Translations under genes and position numbers: made by a program
Assembly (NCBI GenBank): GCA_034696485.1
Contig: JAQIWT010000752.1
Location: 1-15,551, forward strand
Direction of reading: 5' to 3'
Source of the DNA: Isohypsibius dastychi
Taxonomy: Eukaryota > Tardigrada > Eutardigrada > Parachela > Isohypsibiidae
Length of the DNA: 15,551 bases
Shown: in pieces, positions 7,456 to 15,551 of the stretch
How positions within the stretch are numbered: position 1 is the stretch's first letter
How the letters are laid out: each line of letters begins with the position of its first letter
Notes under the pieces: model-generated
What the model was told of the DNA's origin: nothing
The model's input: the letters and a program-made list of their open reading frames with translations, nothing else
Database searches by the model: none

Positions 7456-10400
7456 CTAGAGGGGCACAAAAGTGGAATTGAGAAAAGTGCGCAGTCCGAC
7501 AAGAATGTCCGTCGGAAGCCGGATATCAGCCAGTCTCCCATCCAATGAAGAGTCGTTCCGCATTTGGAAGAGCAGAATCTGATAAGTGAAATAGAATCCA
7601 GCCAGCTGTAAGAAAAGAAAAAGTTAGTCAAGGGTTTGAGTTGCCGTGAAGTAATTATTTTTGAGATCAAATTTCGGGAGTTTTCGAACATGGGTCGGAT
7701 CATGTGAAACGGAAGGGAAGTATCTGACCTTTGATTTTGTCATCAGAGAATCATTAACGTGATGAGTTATTTCTGTCAACGGAAGCGACCTGACTTTTCT
7801 GACAAAGCGTATCGATTCATTCTGGAGGTCATTTATTTAGGATAGCTCGTTTCATCGCAACGAAATTCACCCAGAATTATTTTCAACCCAAACCAGACAA
7901 TTAATTGTTGCAACACTGTTTCAGCTTCTGATTCTAGCATGGTATGACGGGATGTTCCATTGATTATGTGAAGAGTCGCTGTTGGAGTCGGATCGATACC
8001 GAAAAAGCTGTCAATGAGTTTCCGGAGTAGAACCATTAGCAGTATCGCAAACATTCATTTGTATAATCACCCTGTTTTCACAACATGTAAATTACGCATC
8101 TTATTTCGGCGATTAAATCAAACAGAGAAGCTGGAAAAAACCCTTTGAGATTTGTCACGGCCTAATTAATCTATCATTCATAACGGCGAAGTACAAAAGT
8201 TTGAAAAACAATTTGACCCGTGACTCTCCTTCACAAAACAATTTTTGGATTTGTTGGGCGATTTATTTCCAGCTTCTCTGCAGTTTTCATAAGAGATTTC
8301 GTCATTCTGTGATTTGTCCCCAGCTTGTCAAACTGGATAAAAGAAACTGACGTATCCGATATATGATCTTTTCCGGATAAGGAAGGAGGATAAGAGATTG
8401 ATCTTATGTCAAGCCGCTCCATATTTCTATGCTTATCCGCTTCCGCAGTTCTGAGTTGGAACAAGTTTTTTTTCACAAAGTCAGAACGAAAAAAAACTAG
8501 ACTGCTGTTTTCATTAAGCCGAACGAACAACAATGAGATACCTAAGTTTTTTCCGCTTTTGTCCTATTGGGCTTGCTTGAACGTATTATCACTTTATCTG
8601 TATTAGGACTGTCGACATGACAATGAATTAATTTCTATATGTTACTTACCGACAGGATGGTGGTCATATCGATAGTGAATATTCCCAAGGCGGTGTATCC
8701 CGTTTGGTGTCCAACTAATTTCTGGAGAAAGACTGTCAAGTGTTGAGTTTCCGCTACGGTTAAACTTCTTTGGTCGATTTCATACAATTTCGCCAGCGGA
8801 AGCAGGGCCTGGATAAGAAAGACAGGATGAAGACATAATGGATTATTCAACAACTGACGTCATGATATAAAACTTCTGAATTTCACAAGGAAAACAAAAT
8901 TGTCCGGAAATCATACATTTGATAATATTTGTTCTTTCTTTAATGGCCGGCTGAGTCGCTCAAGACAAGAGAGTCTCTATGGTTTTAGAATCCGTATAAA
9001 ATTAATTGTAGCACCAACGAATTCCCGGTGAATTATGCAGGTGTACTCATGCATTGAAAATTTTATTAAAAAAAGAAAACCGTTGATAACATTTTCATTC
9101 TGGCTTGATTTGAAAGGGGTAACCCTTTTTCTTCGCGGACAAGAATAGTAAACACGCAAACGTCTGGTTAAGAACCGCCTGTTGTGCAAGCACTTCCGTT
9201 CTTGATTATTCTTCGTACTGTCCCCCACCATTGGACCATTATTTTTTTGTGAGGGAAAGTGAGTGTAAAGTCGGACTTACAGCAACGTTGACTTTGGAGC
9301 CGGACCATATTATGACGAGAACTTGAACAAGATAGAGCAGACTAAAGTAGACATAGCTCATGACGGTCACTACGCTCATTTCCCCGCGTTTCAGGAAGTC
9401 GTAAATGACGAAGACCTGCGCTAGAATGCCGAACATGCCGGATGCCAGTCCGATTAGCACGTAAGGCGAAAAGATGCTGTCAACTTTCTGGACGAGTGTG
9501 CACAATTTGGTATGCTTGAGGCGATGCCATTCCAGTCGGCTTGAGTCAACTAGACTCCCGTCAGGCTTAATTTGAGCGGCGAGATCGTGGTAGAATTGCG
9601 TGAATTGAAGGACAATAGCGTCACTGACAAGAAGGAATAATGTTGCACTGAACACATAATCGACGGAGCGGAAGAAAAATGCACAGATGATCAGTGATTT
9701 GATTAAGGCGTTATCCGGGCTGAATGGAGCCATTATGTACACCTAAGTTAAACACAAAAAAGGTTACAGCAGTTCTCCACTTTTTCAAACGAGTTACTCT
9801 AACAAAAGAAGTCATTTGTGCGGCTATGCCGACGCTTGTTCTTACACTTTTCTTGTACTTGCTAAAAACCAAACTACGAAATCAAGAAATTCAAGCTCCG
9901 AGGGCCATGTTCGGATCACAAGTACAAACAAAACTGACTCGGAAGTCGAGAATTTGGACGATCAATGCAGGAATTTAATCACTGTTTTAATCAAGGAATT
10001 GCAAAAAACTGCAACTGCAAAAAAGCCATGGAATGTAGTTCATGCTGGCAGACAGTGTTGAATGAATTGGTTGCCGAATTTCTTGAATGAATGTAACAGT
10101 TAGAGTCATGGAACATTTTACTGAATTTCTGGATGGAATACCGTTATTTACCGAATGGAGCATATTCAAAACAATTCATGTGACAAGTCAATGTGTTCTC
10201 CAAAAGAACACTTCTGAGACTGAATTCATGTAACGCTCGTCCTTCGGGGAGTTTGGTTTGAAGGTTTACGGTGGTACTGTTTTGCTTACGGAAGTCTATA
10301 ATGGTTACCTGGCTTACTCTGCAAAAGTCTTGAACGATACAGACTGAATTTTGTGAACCTCAATTACCATGTAATAACGTATACACGTAGGTGCGAATTC

Positions 10401-11926
10401 GTTTCGGACTCTGGGATGAATGTCTTCACTTGCTTCATTTCCCTCGTTTTGTGATACTCTTTGCTGGGAGGGTTGGAGTGATCGGTTAAAGCTTGTCCTT
10501 AAATTAAATCAGCTTTGCAAAAAATGCAGTTCAAATTCACGTGAATGGAGATTTGAGTGTGTGATCGATTCAGTTAGACTTAGTTATGCACATATTCCGG
10601 GTTTTTACAGCAGAACCTAATCCACTCCTGCTGATTCCGCCTCACCAAATTAGAATCCATTGAGAAAAAAGCGCATTCTGGGCCACTCAGCTTCTCTCCG
10701 TCACTCATATCAGCTCTTCAGCTCTTTTTGTTCCAAAAATGTCAAGTGTCAATAATCGGCGCTTGATAGGCAAATGAAAGCAAAACACTTGCAATCGGAA
10801 TAGCTGTTCACTTCGAGCTGCTGAACTTCGATAGTCACACTTGAGTCGAGATGGCTGCTAAACACTATCACTTCTCGAAATAGCCTCAAAAACAAGGAAC
10901 TTTCCAAGGAACTGTGAGCAACTCAAAATTCCCATATTGAATCCCAGATGTGACAGTTCCCGTGTTTTCCAGGAATTCGAACCGCTTGGTTGAGCAGTCC
11001 TATCTGGTGCAAAAGTTGACCGCTTCCAGGACTCATGAATACTAGTTGCTTAAACATTCGAACTGATGACCTTTCATGTGTATTTACATCAGTTCGACAA
11101 CAAACAGTGAGGCCACTTTCAAGAAATATTGGAAAGGTGTTGAATGATCACCGAGGACAAGTCTGCACAGTATGTAAATGGTCGAATACTGGATGACAGG
11201 AATAGTCATATGTGCGCAACAACATCCTACCTTGAAGTCTTCGTACGCTTCGATCGGAATTAAGAGTGGCCCGATCAGGCAGTAGCAGTTGAGAAGTAAG
11301 GCCATGACCCCCACGCCCAGCAAAAAGCGCTGTTTCGATCTGAATCTTCTCGAAAAGTCAAATTTTTTCTCCATTATCACCGAGTCAGGATAGCGTTCAC
11401 GTACATCCTCCCACGCTTCAAAAAGCGTAGTGAAACGCTCTTGAAGACACATGACCAAGATAATCGAATGAACGACAAGACACTGAAGTGTCCAGATGAT
11501 TGTCACCAAATTGTCAACGATGAATGCCAACGTGCTCAACTGCCCGTCCATCCACATGGTATAAAAGGCATAGATCAATCGTAAATCATCCACAAAGGCA
11601 ATGACCATGCTGATGTAGCATAATAACAAACTCAAGTACTCCTTGGGACTCCACCTGCGTAATCCGCAAATGGTTTGCCATGCATTGCGCTTTCGTCTCT
11701 TGCTCTTCGGTGGAGGTACAAAATATAATCCACCCCAACGAAGGAGATTCAGGAAAGGTGCAATCAGTACACGGATTCGGATGTTATTGTGGGGGCTCTG
11801 GAGAGGCGACTCAATTAATGGCCGACTAGCGTTGTTCGGCGTACCGCCATTTTCCATGGCGGGATTTGGGGAATGATCTTCGCGACGATTGCGGAACTCT
11901 TGAAGAACCCAGACTTCCTTAGTCAT
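7456..11926 (-). CDS. Gustatory-receptor-like seven-transmembrane chemoreceptor
   Basis: Four exons (11926-11231, 9742-9281, 8808-8650, 7605-7456) join with GT-AG introns of 1488, 472 and 1044 nt, all phase 0, giving 488 aa. Hydrophobic segments lie near 52-70, 98-124, 134-160, 200-225, 247-278, 322-347, 356-378 and in exon 4; the precise helix count needs a predictor. Exon 4 begins LAGFYFTYQILLFQM, the TYx5QF signature of arthropod Gr proteins (T446, Y447, Q453) with Met for the final Phe. Exon 3 (GHQTGYTALGIFTIDMTTIL) is the usual Gr lead-in to the last helix. Phase-0 introns before the last helix are characteristic of the arthropod family. These receptors are ligand-gated cation channels of sensory membranes, with an inverted topology; the ligand is unknown. 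Oddities: a 34-residue tail follows the TYQ motif, where most Grs stop within a few residues, and the first exon holds half the protein. The donors are GTAGGA, GTAAGT and GTAAGT. Confidence 0.85.
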
Positions 11927-14925
11927 TACGCAAGTTGAAAGGTCAAGTTGAGCGCAATGAGCGAGAAATTGGCGGAAATGGGCTGGAGAGGGATCATGAC
12001 TTGTTTAGACAAATCAACAACTGGTCTTCTTCGTCTTCTTTTACAACTCTCATTCTGACTGCCGCGCTTCAAGTTTGAGCGCTTTTAAAAGCCCTTGTGA
12101 TGTGATCATTGATTACATTTTGGTGCCTCCCTATCCTCGGGCTCCCCCCTTTTCGACTCCATCCGATTCATTCTCTCTTCCGGCTTTCCATGCGGATTGC
12201 TCTTTAAAGCTTCCGCTGTAATCCTCGGTCAGCCATTTCAGGCGGGTTTGTGTGATCAGCTGATACACTATACACATAAAAATTGCTGCCGAGCATAACA
12301 AAGAAAAAACGCGGCATGCTTGTAGGTGATAATAAACCATTCACAAGTAGGTAATTTTTCTCCTGGCACAGGAATGTGAAAAGCAGCCTAAAGATTTATC
12401 AAGAAACCTATAGTATTTTTCTTCAGTGTCTGAAGAGTATTAAAGAGCCAGAAATGCTCTGTATACAGTTCACTCACACGTGTAAATTGGGCACCTTAAG
12501 AAAAACCGCAAGTTGTAAACGGTGTGTCTAGTCTTGTCAGTTATGCTATTTCTTACAGACGACTAATTGTGACCTTGTCCCATTCGTATTGTCAAGATGG
12601 TTGAGGTACTTTGGCAGACGAACTCGATGAGATATTCCGTGATCAACTGAATATCTTGAACAACTGGTCTATACTGAAGTAAATTTCTCACAAACTGCAA
12701 ACGTTGAACTGGGTTTTAATAGTCATGGTTTGTCCTTTCTTCATCATCTGGCGAAGGTTCATGGGAAATGTACAGTTGACAGAAGACCGGAAAAAGTGGG
12801 GTTTGAATGAGTTTCATCTTTGTTGAAAGAACGACTCACTCTTGTTTCTTCTTCCCCGCAGCGCGAATAACTTCTGAGACGGTTATTAACGAGCCGGCCT
12901 AAGCGTTAAGGCGGTATGCAAGGCTCTACTCCAAACATTAGCAGCACCTCAAACAGCCTTATTAACGCAATTCTTCTTGATCTCTTAATCGTCCAAACAC
13001 CTCAAACATGACAGTGATGAGCCCAGTTCTTTATGATGATCTTGAAGATTGACTAATAGCTTAATAGGCCCTTAAGGAAATAGCGCGTGAGTCTCCCAAA
13101 ATAAACGGAGTCTCTTGCGAAGAGAACCACGCTGTGAACCATCGTTCTTCATGAGATGACCTTATCCAGAACCTAACAATCTTTCAAGCTAGGAATACGG
13201 TTGATGCAAAGGCGCAGTTTGCTTATTTTGACTGTCAGGATTCAATAAGAATCCAGACTGTTTAGTCAAGACAAACCATTTTGAGCCAAGGTCGGTGTGT
13301 TTCGTCTGTTTGAAGTCTCAAGTCAGTCTCCGGCAGGACTCTGCTCGATTCTAATCTGAGCAAGTTTTTCTCCAAGAAAGAAGTTCTGTCATGTGTTTCA
13401 CAGCGCGAGAAAACTTTGAATGCGGTTGGTTTTTATTTATCGAAATAAAAACTTTAGTGGTGTTAAAAATACCCGAACATTTCTCAGCACATAAGCATGC
13501 AGCAAAAACATATGGGGCATTACTATGTGCTTCCAAGAAAAGAATTCTGATGTCTGGTCAGGTTAATCATCACACGCCATCCAAATCGAAAAACGCTTGA
13601 TTCTTTTTTTACGGCATGTGATTGAGTAATGATTAAGTAATGAGAATTTGCTTGTGTTTTCACAAAAGAGCCGTCATTTAAGGCGGGAGGCCCCCGCACG
13701 TAATTCTCTTTTGGGAATCAAGGGCAAAAAACCATAATGGCCTCTTGATCAAGGCTCCACCGAGAGCCATTTTCAGCTTAATCGGTCGTTAAAATCGCCC
13801 ATGAACAAATGTATGCTTCGAGGCAACCTTAATGAACTTGATACGGACATGATGATTCGGCTTTTGGCGGTCGGGGCTCTCCTGGTGTTTGTATATATTC
13901 TGACTCCCCGGTGTATAATTGGCCGTGATTTATTTAGCCGTCGTGGAATGTGCTCATCAAAATGTTCGTTCGGCTGGCTAGAGCAAATCATTACACACAT
14001 GTTGACATTAACTACGTGTTATTGCCCCAATAACTGTTTTGAATCGTGTGGTTTCGCAAACTTGAAATGCAAAATACGATTCTGCCAACTAGCTCAAACC
14101 TACAGTATTATATTTCATATGAACGACCAGAGCCGGTCTCGATGAGCTTGTTGCGGTAGCACTGCGCTATCACTGCGCTGTAACCCCGTAAGGGGTACCA
14201 ATTGCGCGAGTTTTTGGAACGACATATATGAGATTATGTATCCGCCATTGGCGTGGGGATCCCCATGAGCAAGGTGACTTCATTGGTTCTTTCTTCACGC
14301 CTTACAGGTAGAGCTTTCGTTATTTCTCCAAATTTTTGATTTTCGGGTTCGCCATTCTGCATCCAAAATATAACCAAGTAATGAAATTCTTTCTTGTGGC
14401 TCACGATGAGAAACTGCGACTCTTCTATTCTCAGGAACATATTTCATGCATTTTTGATTTTTCCTACCTTATTCAATGCCTTATCATACACATAATCGAA
14501 AGCTACTCTTCCTCGGATTCACACAGAACGTGCTGCCCTCTTACAGTTCTTACATGCCGGGGCCGATGCGATAAAGAAAGCTCGCAAGGCCAACATACAC
14601 CAGGTTTCCTCGGTGCCTGTTATGGTCTTCTGTTTGCAACAATTGATAACAGGAACAGTAACATATCATAAGTAACGATTCAAAATGGTTTGAGATACCT
14701 ATCGGTCACCTTGGCCTTACGAAAGGGAATGTTTGCCAGCCAATGCATTTCTTCTAGCAAATAGCGTAGAACACCGCAACCATTCTAAATTTTTATGTGA
14801 TCTTGCATTTCCTCACCAGTATATCATCATTACAGTTTAGAATTACAATACATGGAGTTTTGAGCTCCACCGACCCCAACTCAGTTCAAATTCTCTCGTG
14901 TCTGAAGCTCAGCTGGTGCAGCTAA
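11927..14925. other. Intergenic region without a recognisable gene
   Basis: About 3 kb between the receptor start and the SOD exon. The first few hundred bases should hold the receptor promoter; a TTTTAAAA run near 12084 is TATA-like but unproven. A minus-strand frame at 12340-12131 starts with a signal-anchor-like segment, and a plus-strand frame at 13801-14145 has a hydrophobic start and a Cys-rich end, but neither has a domain or convincing splice sites. A small hairpin with a GTAA loop and a short direct repeat lie at 14160-14196. No tRNA, rRNA or transposon is evident. Confidence 0.5.
14160..14196 (+). repeat. Short direct repeat and GNRA-loop hairpin
   Basis: CACTGCGCT occurs at 14160-14168 and 14171-14179. 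It is followed by ACCCC-GTAA-GGGGT (14183-14196), a five-pair stem closed by a GNRA-type tetraloop. The minus strand also resembles a tRNA box A (TAGCGCAGTGCTA), but there is no box B. Confidence 0.4.
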
Positions 14926-15107
14926 CTAAACTGCTACTAAACCAATGACACCACAAGCAATGCGACCGGCAGCGTTTCCTGTAGTAGCGGAACCTGCATT
15001 GCCACCCAAACCAAGGTCGTCCGCTAGCTGATGGACAACAACACCACGACCGACGATATCACTTGGACCACCGAGTGCGATCTGCGAATCACTCATACTA
15101 ATCAGAC
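14926..15107 (-). CDS. Cu/Zn superoxide dismutase, C-terminal exon
   Basis: The 59 codons before the TAG at 14926-14928 are the last third of a Cu/Zn SOD, which converts superoxide to oxygen and hydrogen peroxide. In order it shows [16 protein letters not shown], then VVVH with the copper-ligand histidine (human H120), ADDLG with the aspartate that hydrogen-bonds metal ligands (human D124), [17 protein letters not shown] with the active-site arginine (human R143) and the disulfide cysteine (human C146). Family length to the stop codon is normal. The exon probably starts at 15107 after ACGGGACAG (phase 1), but that acceptor lacks a pyrimidine tract. No signature of the earlier SOD exons (GFHVH, zinc loop) is seen from 15108 to 15551. 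The rest lies outside the window, or this is a detached fragment. All visible catalytic residues are intact. Confidence 0.8.
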
Positions 15108-15138
15108 CTGTCCCGTTTTTCATTTTTGGTCACCCACT

Positions 15139-15228
15139 CCCGTTCCGTTAAAACTTAACAGGTCCCGTTCCGTTGCCCGTTCCGTTAAACGCACTGAACC
15201 CGTTAACCGTCCCGTTAACCCGTTAAAC
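15139..15228. repeat. CCCGTT-rich imperfect short tandem repeat
   Basis: On the plus strand CCCGTTCCGTT occurs at 15139, 15164 and 15176, and CCCGTTAAC or CCCGTTAAAC at 15199, 15211 and 15219. The minus strand is therefore a purine-rich AACGGG repeat. It lies just upstream of the inferred SOD acceptor, in the probable intron. Confidence 0.75.
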
Positions 15229-15551
15229 TGAATCCTAATAAAAAGAAAAGTCTATTTTATTCCTGGTCAACATACAAATCAGATTCATGAATTCACTTCA
15301 GCAAAAACTGGTGATGCCAAAGAATAACTGATTCTTGTAATTGCCATCGATCTTGCATAACCTACGGCTTCCAAGTATGATCCCTGTGACACTGAAGAAT
15401 ACTATTTTTACAGCTGCTGTGTTAGCTAGTGCTAAAAAACCAAATAACTTTTCGAGTTGTTTTAAGAAGTCTTTTAAGCCATTCCAATTTACCACCCAAA
15501 ATGCCAGAAAGTCGGCACGAGAGTACTCTTGAGCAGAAGTAAGGTTCTAAT
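15229..15551. other. Right-edge segment, probable SOD intron
   Basis: No SOD exon or other recognisable coding sequence is visible on either strand. Frames of 65 and 63 codons at 15298-15532 overlap on opposite strands and match no family I know. The segment is most simply intron of the SOD gene. Confidence 0.4.

Noticed and set aside
7833-8533. Two minus-strand frames of 73 and 100 codons between receptor exons 3 and 4
   Set aside because: They lie in an intron whose flanking exons join exactly at a conserved Gr boundary, and they match no family I recognise.
8977-9231. An 84-codon minus-strand frame between receptor exons 2 and 3
   Set aside because: It is intronic, lacks hydrophobic segments expected of the receptor and has no domain.
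14110-14200. A possible tRNA or tRNA-derived SINE
   Set aside because: Only a box-A-like stretch is seen on the minus strand; there is no box B, no cloverleaf and no A-rich tail.
14254-14265. The 12-bp palindrome TGGGGATCCCCA
   Set aside because: A single short palindrome with no partner or context; likely chance.
15298-15495. A 65-codon minus-strand frame considered as an upstream SOD exon
   Set aside because: It has none of the SOD metal-binding signatures and overlaps an equally long frame on the other strand.

Overview
The window is eukaryotic and reads as an invertebrate, most likely panarthropod, nuclear genome. All host genes are split by GT-AG introns (41 nt to about 1.5 kb). One gene is a gustatory-receptor-like seven-helix protein with the arthropod pattern of phase-0 introns before a C-terminal TYx5Q motif. 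A DIRS-type retrotransposon sits at the left edge. I could not decide between crustacean, tardigrade or another panarthropod from the sequence alone.

Layout from left to right. (1) 1-1986, minus strand: the gag-like frame and the start of the reverse-transcriptase frame of a DIRS-like element, cut by the window edge before any tyrosine recombinase. A TATA box at 1921-1929 suggests that gag starts at an internal ATG. (2) 1987-3008: no gene; short direct and inverted repeats at 2248-2461 and a poly(A) signal belonging to the next gene. (3) 3009-3627, minus strand: a complete three-exon gene for a secreted, probably GPI-anchored Ly6/uPAR (LU) protein with ten cysteines, found by joining exons across two introns of 44 and 41 nt. 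(4) 3628-4588: a divergent, AT-rich intergenic region with candidate regulatory sites. (5) 4589-7212, plus strand: a five-exon gene for a BCL11-family C2H2 zinc-finger transcription factor. (6) 7456-11926, minus strand: a four-exon gustatory-receptor-like gene, tail to tail with BCL11. (7) 11927-14925: about 3 kb without a recognisable gene. (8) 14926-15107, minus strand: the C-terminal exon of a Cu/Zn superoxide dismutase, with a CCCGTT-rich repeat just upstream of its inferred splice acceptor; the rest of that gene lies outside the window or is absent.

The genes do not form a pathway. Each splice model was built by requiring GT-AG ends and a continuous reading frame: LU gene 177 aa, BCL11 513 aa (or 524 aa with an alternative acceptor), receptor 488 aa. 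I see no operon, CRISPR array, rRNA or convincing tRNA. The least expected features are the miniature introns of the LU gene, the reduced and altered zinc-finger set of the BCL11 protein, the extended tail of the receptor, and the repeat next to the SOD exon.
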